DNA of 64,000 nt from Candidatus Obscuribacterales bacterium. GTDB lineage: Bacteria; Cyanobacteriota; Vampirovibrionia; Obscuribacterales; Obscuribacteraceae. The translations under genes and the position numbers were made by a program. Within the stretch, counting starts at the first letter, position 1. Every line of letters begins with the position of its first letter. The stretch is from the NCBI GenBank assembly GCA_019752635.1, contig JAIELX010000095.1:1-64000 (forward strand). The letters run 5' to 3'. Shown piece after piece: positions 27,507 through 35,690 of this stretch. The notes below the pieces were generated by a model. It saw only the letters and a program-made list of their open reading frames with translations, was not told the origin of the DNA and ran no database searches.

Positions 27507-28157
27507 TCAGTCGCGCAAATTATGCGACAGCCCGAACTTGATAATTTCTGAGAACACCTTGGCATAGGCCCGCGCAGCGGTCGCTTTATCAGGCATCTCC
27601 TTGTCGAGCGTCTTGTAGTACCTCCGAAACGGCGGAACGTGCACAAAGAGAATGCCCCGACAATTTTTGTTGGACTGCCAGCGATTGAGGCTGCGAAAGT
27701 ATGTCTCGTTGCAGATGTAAGAGCCGGCATAGTTGGAAATGTCGGACGGAATTCGTTTCTTACGGAGGCAGGCGTCCAGCTCACGCAGCGCGACCCGAGT
27801 TCTGATGGCCTCGGGACCGTCCTCCAGGTACTCGTCGTTATGAATGTGCCCAGCGTTGTCAGGAAGGCGATAGGTCCGCACATTCAGCGCAAACCGCTCG
27901 AGGCAAACACGGTCTCGACTATCGGCCAGTCCGCAAAGCAAGACAAAGAATGGCCCGCCCGTTACGGCGTCGACCGCGGGGCGCAGGAGGTCCCAAGCCC
28001 CTTCACAACAGGTTGGCAGCACAAGCTTGACAATGTCAGCCGTGTGCGCTTCGTCAATCTTAACAGTGGACGGAAGCTGCTCTACCCCAAGTTGACTGGG
28101 ATTCGAGCGGTGAGTATGGAACGGGTCAAACCCGGTGACTATTACTTTTGTAAGCAT
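27507..28157 (-). CDS. pyroglutamyl-peptidase I family (peptidase C15)
   Basis: Cysteine peptidase family that removes N-terminal pyroglutamate. The chain of 216 residues opens with VIVTGFDPFHTHRSNPS. The catalytic triad can be read as Glu87 (CLERFALN), Cys149 (NYAGSYICNETYF) and His173 (ILFVHVPP). The start ATG 28157 is preferred, because a longer frame to 28271 would overlap tRNA-Leu. No strong ribosome site is seen. The divergent neighbour is the tRNA. Confidence 0.87.
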   Translation of the reverse strand: MLTKVIVTGFDPFHTHRSNPSQLGVEQLPSTVKIDEAHTADIVKLVLPTCCEGAWDLLRPAVDAVTGGPFFVLLCGLADSRDRVCLERFALNVRTYRLPDNAGHIHNDEYLEDGPEAIRTRVALRELDACLRKKRIPSDISNYAGSYICNETYFRSLNRWQSNKNCRGILFVHVPPFRRYYKTLDKEMPDKATAARAYAKVFSEIIKFGLSHNLRD

Positions 28158-28235
28158 GGCAGTTTCAAGGTACCCAGGTGAGGAAGGGACTGTGCGCTCT
28201 CCATGCTCATAGTGTAGAATGATATTTCCGTATTT

Positions 28236-28318
28236 GCCGAAGTGGCGAAATGGCAGACGCAGCTGACTCAAAATCAGCCGGGCTCACACCCGTGTCGGTT
28301 CGACTCCGACCTTCGGCA
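28236..28318 (+). tRNA. tRNA-Leu (anticodon CAA)
   Basis: Acceptor stem GCCGAAG pairs with CTTCGGC. The anticodon arm is GCTGA-CTCAAAA-TCAGC, with anticodon CAA reading UUG. A long variable arm (class II) and the T arm TCGG-TTCGACT-CCGA follow. The CCA end is not encoded. A TAGAAT -10-like box lies 16 bases before the 5' end. Confidence 0.96.
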
Positions 28319-28467
28319 GTAATGTGTTTGCAGAATATTGAATAAGTGATTTGCGGGGGGTGGCGGAAGCTTCGCCTGTCGATGACAAATGGATCACTTT
28401 AGTGTCAGACTGTCCATAAGTCCCAAACTGAAATTTTGATCGAATCCTGGGATATTTTTTCGGAAGA

Positions 28468-29214
28468 TCATTCGCGGTTTATGGTGACTTTCTTTCCTTC
28501 GCTCTGCGCTATCCGACTCTTCGGCACAGTAATAGTTAGGATGCCATTCTTGAGCGTGGCCAGAGCTTTATCGCTATCAACTTTGCACGGCAGCGCTACT
28601 GTGCGTTCAAAAGAACCATAAGAGCGTTCAATGGAACGGAGCGCTTTATCTTTGTTGGAATTCTGCACTATTTCGTCGTTCTTGTCGCCTTTGATGGTAA
28701 CGGAATCATCAGTAACCGTCACATCAAGATTGTTGTGGTCAATGCCAGGCACCTCGGCAGTGATCGTGATCTGATTGTTTTGCTCGGTTGTGTCCAGGCG
28801 AGGAATGTAAACGCCAGTGCCGACAGGAAAGGCCCAGCTGCGATCCAGATCACTGGACATAATATCGAAGTTTCTCAAAATCCAGCTGGCATCGGGATCT
28901 CGTTGCATCGTTCTCCACCAGGGCTCAAACATACTGGAGGGCAAACTCAAGTTGGAAGCAGAGGCTCGCAGCTTATTGATGGCAGCATCCAGTTCGGAGA
29001 GCTTTTGCGGAGCTTGTGTTTTACGCGAATTCACAGGTACCGAGACACTTTGCTCCTTGTTGGCGTTATCCACGTTGGGGTGTGCGGTCTCAGCATTGGA
29101 ATGCATTATCAGTCCGCTAGCAAACCCGAGCGCTAGCCCGAGAGATAAGGCAAGAAGGGTTGCCTTTCCTCTTATCACACCGCCGACAGTTTGGATCCAT
29201 CTCTCCACTTGCAT
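28468..29214 (-). CDS. signal- or membrane-anchored small heat-shock protein (Hsp20)
   Basis: Alpha-crystallin-domain chaperone of 248 residues, last of four hsp20 genes in a row. Unlike its neighbours it has an N-terminal hydrophobic segment (ATLLALSLGLALGFASGLIM, about residues 18-37) and a roughly 70-residue linker before the crystallin domain (about 140-245; GVYIPRLDTTEQNNQITITA; ALPCKVDSDKALATLKNGIL). This suggests a periplasmic or membrane-tethered form. Several ATG codons lie close together; ATG 29214 has AAAGGAGG at the best spacing. The gap to the preceding hsp20 gene is 88 bases. Confidence 0.88.
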   Translation of the reverse strand: MQVERWIQTVGGVIRGKATLLALSLGLALGFASGLIMHSNAETAHPNVDNANKEQSVSVPVNSRKTQAPQKLSELDAAINKLRASASNLSLPSSMFEPWWRTMQRDPDASWILRNFDIMSSDLDRSWAFPVGTGVYIPRLDTTEQNNQITITAEVPGIDHNNLDVTVTDDSVTIKGDKNDEIVQNSNKDKALRSIERSYGSFERTVALPCKVDSDKALATLKNGILTITVPKSRIAQSEGKKVTINRE

Positions 29215-29302
29215 AAACATAACCTCCTTTAGTCTTAGTTTGCAGCTAGAAATTGTCATCCAAGATGGGCATCAAAGGAGAAACACAACTGAACGCAGCC
29301 GA

Positions 29303-29833
29303 TCATTCCTTTTGGACGTTGATTCTCCTAATCTGTTGTTGCGAGCCCGCCGCCTTTTGCAATACCACGTTTAAGACACCACGCTTGAAGGTAGCCTCCA
29401 CATGGTCTTTGTCTACAGCACAAGGAAATGGAATACGTCTTTGGAACGAGCCATACGTTCGCTCCCTGAAATAGAAGCCGCTTTTATTTTCCTGCTTTTC
29501 TTCCTTTTTCTCGCCTGTTATGGTGAGGCCATCATCGTCTATCGAAACATCGAGATCTTTGTCATCGATTCCGGGCAGCTCCACCGAGACGCGTAAGTCT
29601 TTGGACGTTTCATTGACCTCAATGCGCGGATAGAACATGCTACCGTAGGCCTCGCCAACCGCACTCATCATGCCGTTTTCAAAAGTGTGGAAGAAATTAT
29701 CAAACACCCGGTTGATGTCACGCTGGAGCAAGGACGGAGAGTAGAGCGTGGACTCGTTCGTCGAATCTTCTTTCCTGACAGGAAGATTCTTCTTGCCCCA
29801 GTTCCAAGGTATAAGATTACGATTGAAGGTCAT
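29303..29833 (-). CDS. small heat-shock protein (Hsp20), third in cluster
   Basis: ATP-independent holdase chaperone of 176 residues. The alpha-crystallin domain lies at about residues 65-170: YPRIEVNETSKDLRVSVELP, DGLTITGEKKEEK and the conserved FKRGVLNVVLQK near the end. The N-terminal arm carries PWNWGKK and the amphipathic LLQRDINRVFDNFFHTF typical of class A sHSPs. The start ATG 29833 is nine bases after AAAGGAGG. It is 24 bases from the preceding hsp20 stop. Confidence 0.92.
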   Translation of the reverse strand: MTFNRNLIPWNWGKKNLPVRKEDSTNESTLYSPSLLQRDINRVFDNFFHTFENGMMSAVGEAYGSMFYPRIEVNETSKDLRVSVELPGIDDKDLDVSIDDDGLTITGEKKEEKQENKSGFYFRERTYGSFQRRIPFPCAVDKDHVEATFKRGVLNVVLQKAAGSQQQIRRINVQKE

Positions 29834-29857
29834 GGTAATCATCCTCCTTTGGTGCAT

Positions 29858-30265
29858 TTATTCGCTTTGTACAGCAATCTTCCTTGGCATAGCGCGCTTG
29901 CTCTTAGGAAGAATCAGCTTCAAGACACCATTTTTGACTGATGCTTGAATGGCTTCTCTGTCAATATCATTCGATAGAGCGAACACACGTCTGTAATCAC
30001 CAACACCATACTCCGCATAGCTCAGGTTGTAGCCGGGAAACTCCGGCAGGTCCACCCGACCGTAGATGGTTAAAACATTCTGCTCGAGAGTTATATCTAC
30101 GGCATCCTGTTTTACACCGGGCATGTCGGCCATCAGAAGCAGATGGTCTGGCGATTCATAAATGTCTGTTCTTGGGACGTAAAGCCTATTCGGCCTTGTC
30201 TGCTCTGCAGCAATTTGTGTACCAAGTTCCCCTTTGTTGTTAATTTCCATAAGTTCGCTAGGCAT
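29858..30265 (-). CDS. small heat-shock protein (Hsp20), second in cluster
   Basis: Compact sHSP of 135 residues. The crystallin domain (VPRTDIYESPDHLLLMADMP; VDITLEQNVLTIYGRV; VKNGVLKLILPKS) covers almost the whole chain and the N-terminal arm is short. The DIYESPDHLLLMADMPGV start is of the class often found in delta-proteobacterial and cyanobacterial-relative genomes. It has a perfect GAAGGAGG site and lies 27 bases after the first hsp20 gene. Confidence 0.92.
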   Translation of the reverse strand: MPSELMEINNKGELGTQIAAEQTRPNRLYVPRTDIYESPDHLLLMADMPGVKQDAVDITLEQNVLTIYGRVDLPEFPGYNLSYAEYGVGDYRRVFALSNDIDREAIQASVKNGVLKLILPKSKRAMPRKIAVQSE

Positions 30266-30292
30266 GGCAAACCTCCTTCAGACGAGCTAAAA

Positions 30293-30730
30293 CTACTCAG
30301 ATACGACGCTAATTTTTCTGGGTTTCTCAGCTTCAACACGCGGCAGCGTGATCTGGAGAACACCGTTTGCGAATCGTGCTTGCACCTGGTCCGCTTCAAC
30401 CCCGAAGGGAAGCCGAAGCGTGCGTATAAATTGTCCGTATCCTCGCTCTTGGCGGTGACACGACTGTCCTTCCATCAAATCATCAGGATTGCGCGATCCA
30501 CGGATTGTGAGGGAGTCATTAACAAGCGAAATCTCAACATCGTCTGGAGCGATGCCGGGAATCTCGGCACGAACAATGGCTCCGGCGGGTGAAGTCCACA
30601 CATTCACCTGGGGAAACTCCACTGCTGATGAAGTGTCCACCGACAATACGCGGTTCAACTGGTTCTGAAGCCGCTGCATGTCTCGCAGCGAACTGAACAA
30701 GTCGTTGTCGGTTAGTTTCTGAAGCAACAT
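30293..30730 (-). CDS. small heat-shock protein (Hsp20), first in cluster
   Basis: sHSP of 145 residues, promoter-proximal gene of the four-gene cluster. The crystallin domain has VNVWTSPAGAIVRAEIPGI, VNDSLTIRGSRN, and FANGVLQITLPRVEAEKPRK with the C-terminal extension used for oligomer assembly. AAAGGAGG precedes the ATG. The leader carries an inverted repeat at 30769-30799 that could act as a thermosensor (see that entry). Confidence 0.92.
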   Translation of the reverse strand: MLLQKLTDNDLFSSLRDMQRLQNQLNRVLSVDTSSAVEFPQVNVWTSPAGAIVRAEIPGIAPDDVEISLVNDSLTIRGSRNPDDLMEGQSCHRQERGYGQFIRTLRLPFGVEADQVQARFANGVLQITLPRVEAEKPRKISVVSE

Positions 30731-31058
30731 ACTCTACGCCTCCTTTCAAAAGATCACGTTGAATAGCAGATCAGGCTTTTATTTAGTTTGGACCTGATCG
30801 CTCGGAACCTAGGTCCACTGTCATGAGTTACTCAATAACTTAGTCGGTTGAGCAGCTCTCACAAAATAATTTACTCAACGTAGTTTGCATGGGCGCCAGA
30901 TTGCAGGTTTTCTTAAACTTCGAATCTAGCGCAATCCTTGTTTATTTAGACCTTAATGGTGAAAGAACAGAACCGCCGACTCCAGAGTTAACATCGCGAC
31001 TTAGGCAACTGTTCAATTAGGTATACTAATCGGATTGGTTCCGGAACGAAAACTGCCC
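30731..31058. other. divergent promoter region, hsp20 cluster and metallopeptidase
   Basis: Intergenic stretch of about 330 bases holding both promoters. It contains TTACTCAA twice, at 30828-30835 and 30871-30878 (43 bases apart, about four helical turns), and a TTGAG between them at 30848. The CIRCE element of HrcA (TTAGCACTC-N9-GAGTGCTAA) is absent. No clear sigma-32-type promoter was found. Confidence 0.45.
30769..30799 (-). promoter_or_regulatory. inverted repeat in the hsp20 leader
   Basis: GATCAGG at 30769-30775 and CCTGATC at 30793-30799 can pair around a 17-base AT-rich loop, 39-69 bases upstream of the first hsp20 start. A second overlapping inverted repeat (GGACCT at 30790, AGGTCC at 30811) offers an alternative fold. 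sHSP leaders often contain RNA thermometers. I see no pairing with the ribosome site itself, so this is only a candidate. Confidence 0.35.
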
Positions 31059-31934
31059 ATGAAGACAATCTTGCTCCTTGTTACCTTCTTGTGTCTTTCC
31101 TTCTCAGCGACACTGCCGAGCTTAGGCAGCGGGGAAACAGACGACGATTACAAAATGCTGTATTCCAGCGGCGATAAGTTCATCCAGATCTGGTCAGACC
31201 ATGAAATCGACCGGCAGCGGTGCGAAGCGATCGCGGAACGAGTGCGCAAGGCATACACTTTCGACAGCGAGCAAGAACACTGGAGCGATCAGAAAGTTCT
31301 GTTTCAGAATCCCTTGCGCGTTCGTGTTGTGAGTTCAATTAAGTCAAAAATTCTTGGCTATGCACTGGGCAAAGATGTATTTGTCGTCAGAGACAACTAT
31401 CTTGACGATGAACTTTCCGAGGGAACCCTGGCTCATGAGCTGACGCACATACAAGATGCGCGGCAATTGAAGGGCGGCAAGATACCGAGCTTTATAGCGG
31501 AGGGGCGCGCTCTCACCAACGGTCACAATTACCGAATGTCCCTAGGACAGAAAGACAACAAGTATGACTATCAAATGGCGAGTTCCGCGCTGAAGTATAG
31601 CTCCGCGGATGCCGACACCATCCTTGGCGAGTTTTACGACACCGGCTGGGATATGGAAGCGATGGGTACTTTTCTGGTGGAGTACATGCGCACAAAATGG
31701 CATGGCACTGGAATACCAAACGTGCACCCTCAGCTTTCAAGAATGATCGAACACATCTCCACTGGAGTCGACGCGGAAGCGGCATTCGCTCACCAGTTCG
31801 GCAAGCCATTCTCAGAACTGCAAGCTTCGTTTATGAAATACCTTGATGATACGAAGCAAGATCCCGCCGTGCGCCTGCAGGGCACCATCTGGGCCTCTCT
31901 GAAAGCAGACGGACCTTCCGATGACGCCGAATGA
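31059..31934 (+). CDS. secreted zinc metallopeptidase (HExxH)
   Basis: Exported protein of 291 residues. It has a signal peptide (MKTILLLVTFLCLSFSATLP), a zinc-binding LAHELTHIQDA (His126, Glu127, His130) and a likely third ligand in FIAEGRAL (Glu148), the gluzincin pattern. No family beyond this is certain. The C-terminal half is helical (FLVEYMRTKW; FGKPFSELQASFMKYL). ATG 31059 is chosen because it begins the signal peptide; a frame eight codons longer exists. It is divergent from the hsp20 cluster, which suggests but does not show shared stress control. Confidence 0.78.
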   Translation: MKTILLLVTFLCLSFSATLPSLGSGETDDDYKMLYSSGDKFIQIWSDHEIDRQRCEAIAERVRKAYTFDSEQEHWSDQKVLFQNPLRVRVVSSIKSKILGYALGKDVFVVRDNYLDDELSEGTLAHELTHIQDARQLKGGKIPSFIAEGRALTNGHNYRMSLGQKDNKYDYQMASSALKYSSADADTILGEFYDTGWDMEAMGTFLVEYMRTKWHGTGIPNVHPQLSRMIEHISTGVDAEAAFAHQFGKPFSELQASFMKYLDDTKQDPAVRLQGTIWASLKADGPSDDAE

Positions 31935-32153
31935 GCGCCTTTGAAAGGCCTACTTTCTGATTTTTGCTCATTCACTGGATCGCGCAGAGAAGACCGTGCG
32001 TTAGGGACTACGTGAGACCTAGCAACATCGACTGGCCAGCTCCGGATTCAGTTGTCGAAGAAACGCGTGATCGCCTCGTTCGCGCCCAACAAATTGCCAA
32101 CAGTTGCAAAATAGAATGCCGGACGGCGTTTATCTATCCGCGAGGAGCAATCA

Positions 32154-32693
32154 ATGAACTTTGAAATTAGTTATGATGTTCGCAACCGTTCGTCAGAAAG
32201 AGAAGAATCCCAAAATCTTCTAGCTCAAGAGAGTTTCTCGCGTCCTAAAAAGGTCGAATCAGTCGAGAAAGTTGAGAAGAACTTGCACTCAGTTTCGCGC
32301 GAGGTTTCAGCCAGCCCTGAAGAAGTGTGGAAAGCTATTGGAAAATTTGACGCCCTGTCATGGCACCCTGGAATCGAATCGGGCAAGGTCCAAACAAAAG
32401 ACTGCGTCACCACTAGAAGCCTGGTGGCAAAAGGCGGAAGTCCTGTATTCGAGGAGCAATTGCTCGAACAAGGACCTAATCACATCAGATACAAGATGAT
32501 CGGCGGTCTTCCATTGCAACCAGAAGGCACGCTCAAAGTGGAATCGAATGGCCATGGCGGCTCGAAGATTACATGGGAAGCAAAAATCGATGGCGCCGAC
32601 AAGAAGACTGTTGAAGCTGTCACCGCCGGGGTGACTGGCTTCTACGCCGCCGGTCTGGACAATCTTGTTAAGAAGTTCGGCAAAGCAAAATAG
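32154..32693 (+). CDS. SRPBCC-fold protein (polyketide cyclase/START-like)
   Basis: Protein of 179 residues. After a 45-residue charged N-terminal arm, residues 46-178 match the SRPBCC helix-grip fold: VSREVSASPEEVWKAIGKFD, LSWHPGIESG, the beta strands SKITWEAKIDG and a long C-terminal helix (AAGLDNLVKKFG). This is the 'SRPBCC family' of cyclase/dehydrase-like hydrophobic-ligand proteins; the ligand is unknown. The ribosome site is GAGGAG. Confidence 0.82.
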   Translation: MNFEISYDVRNRSSEREESQNLLAQESFSRPKKVESVEKVEKNLHSVSREVSASPEEVWKAIGKFDALSWHPGIESGKVQTKDCVTTRSLVAKGGSPVFEEQLLEQGPNHIRYKMIGGLPLQPEGTLKVESNGHGGSKITWEAKIDGADKKTVEAVTAGVTGFYAAGLDNLVKKFGKAK

Positions 32694-32821
32694 TTGTCGC
32701 TACATGAATCGCGCTCAACACCTATCTGATTCTGTCCTAACTAAAGCTTGATGAAACTCCGAAACAAAGATCTGTCGAGGTCTAGTCGCAAGAGCGTCTA
32801 CAAGCAGGCGCACGGCTCGTG

Positions 32822-33319
32822 CTATAAAGGCATGACTGGCGTCTGGCGCACAGTGTAAGTGATCGGCACAGTGTGCTTCGCAATGAGCGTCACACCGGAC
32901 GGAACCATCCTTTGAACCAGGAACGGCGGTATCACTAGTACCGTTGTGGTCACGGTAACTTTGCCTTCCACGGCTCCACCCATGTTGCCTGGAGGCATGT
33001 CTTGCACTTCTTCCAGAACAACGGGCTTTTCGCTGACTTTGATGGGCATATTGCTGGGATTATGCTCCTTAATCACGGCCACGGCTCTTTGGTATGCATT
33101 CTGAGCTGCATTCAAACTATGTGGAACAGGATTAACCATTTCTGGTTTGCCTGAAGCGGCCGCTCGAGTAGCATCGCGACAAACGATATCGTTGATGTAA
33201 CCACCAAGGACAATGTAGCTTGCGTCGATGCAGCAGAGCAACACCGGCAGGCAAACCATGATGACCGCTGCGAGTTCTACAAGACTCTGCCCCTTCGAGC
33301 TTCTATGTTTGGAATTCAT
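32822..33319 (-). CDS. TadE-like pseudopilin
   Basis: Protein of 165 residues with the class III (Flp-associated) prepilin-like N-terminus: short basic leader RSSKG, then QSLVELAAVIMVCLPVLLCC with Glu near +5 and a 20-residue hydrophobic helix. The remainder is periplasmic and beta-rich. TadE/TadF-type minor pseudopilins help assemble Flp pili or related fibres. It is the last gene of the unit that begins at the TadG-like gene, 17 bases after the preceding gene. Confidence 0.75.
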   Translation of the reverse strand: MNSKHRSSKGQSLVELAAVIMVCLPVLLCCIDASYIVLGGYINDIVCRDATRAAASGKPEMVNPVPHSLNAAQNAYQRAVAVIKEHNPSNMPIKVSEKPVVLEEVQDMPPGNMGGAVEGKVTVTTTVLVIPPFLVQRMVPSGVTLIAKHTVPITYTVRQTPVMPL

Positions 33320-33336
33320 TGCTACATTTCCTTGAT

Positions 33337-34005
33337 TTACTGAAAGTACATGGTCTGTTTGATAGTAGCCGAGGCTGATTGCAACTCGAACTTGACGCGT
33401 GCGCCGGAAGGCGCTTTTTCTCCAGCCGGTAAAAGTATTCCTCTGCGCGATTGAAGTTCTGATGCAATCACTGAATAGTTTGAGTCCGGCAGAATCACCT
33501 GAGCAACTTCGTCATGGTTGAGAAGCAATGTCAGAACTACTCGCAGGATGGTTCCAGCTAAGGCTCGGTTCTCATCAATCGAAGTGCAAGTTTTGGGGCC
33601 CGGATCGACTTTAATTGAAACCTTTTGTTCAGCAGGAACCGACAAATTGCCTTCTCTCTTCAGACCGATTGCCCTTCCATTGGAATACAAAAATTCTTCG
33701 AAGACGGTTTTGCTGGACTCACCAACTCTTTTGGACGAAACTCGCACTTGAACTAAAGAGTCTTCCGTGCAGCTTAAAGTTGTGCGCATGGTATCAAGTT
33801 GCATTAACCAAGCTGAGCCATTGGTTGAATCGCTTGATTTTTTGGTATCGCCACCTTCCGACAATTGCTGAATGCCACCATCGGTCGTTTTGCCCGATGT
33901 GAAAGCAGTCACAGGCAGTGCGGACATTGTTATTGAAAACATTACAGTAGCCACCAGCAAAGTACTTTTTTCAATCATCCGCTGAGAAGTCAACACGATA
34001 ATCAC
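33337..34005 (-). CDS. secreted hypothetical protein, paralogue A
   Basis: Protein of about 222 residues with a signal peptide (LLVATVMFSITMSALPVTA). It has a beta-rich body containing EEFLYSNGRAIGLKREGNLS, VSIKVDPGP, LLLNHDEVAQVILPD and a C-terminal TIKQTMYFQ. The same order of motifs occurs in the protein at 35691-36290 (paralogue B), so the two form a new-looking family tied to the TadE/G genes and subtilase. The start codon GTG 34005 directly follows the stop of the upstream TadE-like gene; GTG 33996, with AGGTGA upstream, is an alternative. Function unknown. Confidence 0.72.
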   Translation of the reverse strand: MIIVLTSQRMIEKSTLLVATVMFSITMSALPVTAFTSGKTTDGGIQQLSEGGDTKKSSDSTNGSAWLMQLDTMRTTLSCTEDSLVQVRVSSKRVGESSKTVFEEFLYSNGRAIGLKREGNLSVPAEQKVSIKVDPGPKTCTSIDENRALAGTILRVVLTLLLNHDEVAQVILPDSNYSVIASELQSRRGILLPAGEKAPSGARVKFELQSASATIKQTMYFQ

Positions 34006-34536
34006 CTATTCTTCTATAAAGTATCTAGTATTTTTTGGATTGGGAGACACATTCTCCCACTGAGAGACACCACTGACAGGGAGCGTAATGGGACCGGAGA
34101 GTCCGGGAATTCCCCCGTCTGCGCCGACAGCCGGGGCAATCCGGCACGAGGTTCTGAGAGCAAGCGAATAAATGAATGGTCCCTTCGGATCGTTAGGTAG
34201 CCATTCTGCTGGAATTGACTGGCCCTGTCTCAGAATGAGTTTTGCTTTGCCATCGCTTGTCGTGGCAATGATCTCCAACCGTTCGTTCTCGACTGTGACA
34301 CCAAAATTCGCTAACTTTGATTTCCAGGATTGGTCTTGCCTGAGCATCTTGTCGGCATCCGACCGCTTTTCACAGTGAGCAAGACTGTTGGCTAAATCCG
34401 AAACGATCGCCTGGCAGAACAAGTATCGTATCGGAACAAAACTTATGTTGAGCAGGGGTAGGGCCATAGAGAGGAACACTGTAAACGCCGCTGCGAATTC
34501 TGTAATATTGCCGGTTTGCTTTCTAAAACTTCTCAT
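34006..34536 (-). CDS. TadE-like pseudopilin, second copy
   Basis: Protein of 176 residues with RKQTG, then NITEFAAAFTVFLSMALPLL: a short basic leader, Glu near +5 and a hydrophobic helix, the class III pseudopilin pattern. The periplasmic part contains cysteines in SLAHCEK and RTSCR that could form a disulfide. It lies 13 bases after the TadG-like gene, and its stop abuts the next gene's start, so these are co-translated. Confidence 0.72.
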   Translation of the reverse strand: MRSFRKQTGNITEFAAAFTVFLSMALPLLNISFVPIRYLFCQAIVSDLANSLAHCEKRSDADKMLRQDQSWKSKLANFGVTVENERLEIIATTSDGKAKLILRQGQSIPAEWLPNDPKGPFIYSLALRTSCRIAPAVGADGGIPGLSGPITLPVSGVSQWENVSPNPKNTRYFIEE

Positions 34537-34549
34537 AACGCCTCAGATT

Positions 34550-35473
34550 CTATAATTGCGCCGAGGCGCCGTTGGTTAGGGATGCCCCGCGAGATTCCAT
34601 CTCGGCGCCGGCGCGCGGACCGAGTCCACTTTCTACCTTGAGTTTCAACACGACCCGAGCGGCGGAAGGAGCAAACTCTGAGCCGACAGTATCTCTAAAT
34701 GTTCGCATCAACAAAATTCGAGCAGGAGATATCACTCCATTCACCGGTGCAGGCAAACAGGAAAGTTTAAAGCTCAGGTCCGAATCTTTTCCTTCAAGTT
34801 TGTGATCCTTCTCTGCCTTGTACAAATTCAATCCCTTGGGTGCGGCACCGGGTATCGGTCCGACTCCGACAAGCAGCGGCGAAACAGCATCGACATAATC
34901 AGCAGTGCGATCAGCTCCTGCCAGCGCCGCGATGCCTGTTAGCTCTTCAACGTTACATTGCAGTCCGTCGATTTTTCCGAAAGCGGTGATTGGCATTTGC
35001 GGCTGAGAGATCCGCAACCATGGCAGTGTTACTTGATAGCCGGGTTTGATTGAGTCGAATTGCTGTTGCATTGCAATGGTCGCCTCTTTCTTTGCCGTCT
35101 CAGTAAGATTCTTCCGTTCCGTCTCCAGATACATTGCCGATGCTCGGCTTTCATCAAGAAGCGGCCGCGCGAACGATTCGAGATCCTTGAATTCCTTCTC
35201 GGTCTTTTCGAGGTCTTGCCTTGAGGAATAAACAAGCTGCCTGCAACGAACAAGCATGTTGTTCATTTGTCCGAGGCGATCTTTTTCATTGAGCTTTTTT
35301 GCTCCAGCCAGAGCAATTTCGTTTGCTGAGCTTTCCAGGCGATTGTGTACAAAATACAAAGAACAGAACGAATACGCTACAACGATTGCCAGCGCGATCA
35401 TTGCGAACAAGACACAGCATAGAATGATGATGTTTCCGGTTCTTCGACGCGATGTTTGGTAGAACGTTTTCAT
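34550..35473 (-). CDS. TadG-like Flp-pilus-associated protein
   Basis: Protein of 307 residues. RRRTGNIIILCCVLFAMIAL begins a TadE/G-type N-terminal transmembrane helix, followed by VHNRLESSANEIALAGAKKL, the sequence typical of TadG-like N-terminal domains. A coiled coil follows (about 90-150, EKTEKEFKDLESF) and then a beta-rich periplasmic domain. The von Willebrand A domain of full TadG proteins is absent. The start ATG 35473 is used rather than an upstream frame extension. It is first in a four-gene unit headed by the 11-bp repeat array at 35531-35574. Confidence 0.72.
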   Translation of the reverse strand: MKTFYQTSRRRTGNIIILCCVLFAMIALAIVVAYSFCSLYFVHNRLESSANEIALAGAKKLNEKDRLGQMNNMLVRCRQLVYSSRQDLEKTEKEFKDLESFARPLLDESRASAMYLETERKNLTETAKKEATIAMQQQFDSIKPGYQVTLPWLRISQPQMPITAFGKIDGLQCNVEELTGIAALAGADRTADYVDAVSPLLVGVGPIPGAAPKGLNLYKAEKDHKLEGKDSDLSFKLSCLPAPVNGVISPARILLMRTFRDTVGSEFAPSAARVVLKLKVESGLGPRAGAEMESRGASLTNGASAQL

Positions 35474-35530
35474 GAATCTCTCACTGCTCGTATTACTGGG
35501 TTGGTTCTGAGGTAAGAATGCCATTGCTGA

Positions 35531-35574
35531 GTGCCCATATCGTCCCTGAATTGTCCCGAGAATGTCCCTGCATT
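35531..35574 (-). promoter_or_regulatory. array of four 11-bp direct repeats upstream of the TadG-like gene
   Basis: Plus-strand units begin exactly 11 bases apart at 35531, 35542, 35553 and 35564: GTGCCCATATC, GTCCCTGAATT, GTCCCGAGAAT, GTCCCTGCATT. The array ends 58 bases before the start codon. Eleven-base spacing places every unit on the same DNA face, as in tandem sites of OmpR/PhoB-type regulators. A second array with the same consensus precedes the subtilase gene. Confidence 0.65.
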
Positions 35575-35642
35575 TGTGAGTGACGCCCGGGGAAGAACGG
35601 ATAAGCGTCTGGTCGGTACACCAAGCCGCACCAAGAGCAAGA

Positions 35643-35665
35643 GGGAATGGTTCCAAACCATCCCC
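35643..35665 (-). terminator. terminator-like hairpin after paralogue B
   Basis: On the minus strand GGGGATGGTT, loop TGG, AACCATTCCC forms a 10-bp stem with one G-U pair, 26 bases beyond the stop of the gene at 35691. The following U-rich stretch is weak. It separates the subtilase unit from the TadG unit. Confidence 0.5.
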
Positions 35666-35690
35666 TCCTCGGGACTTTTGTCTTACAGTC

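Noticed and set aside
28157..28271. Longer start for the pyroglutamyl-peptidase
   Set aside because: It would read through tRNA-Leu on the opposite strand and adds residues with no family match.
31964..32164. 66-codon plus-strand frame between metallopeptidase and SRPBCC genes
   Set aside because: TTG start, no ribosome site, and overlap with the well-supported SRPBCC start.
32822..35473. Calling a complete Tad/Flp pilus operon
   Set aside because: No pilin, ATPase, secretin, platform protein or prepilin peptidase is present in the window.
35500..35530. Sigma-54 promoter in the shared module downstream of the arrays (TGGCA)
   Set aside because: The -12 GC element is absent at the required distance in both copies.
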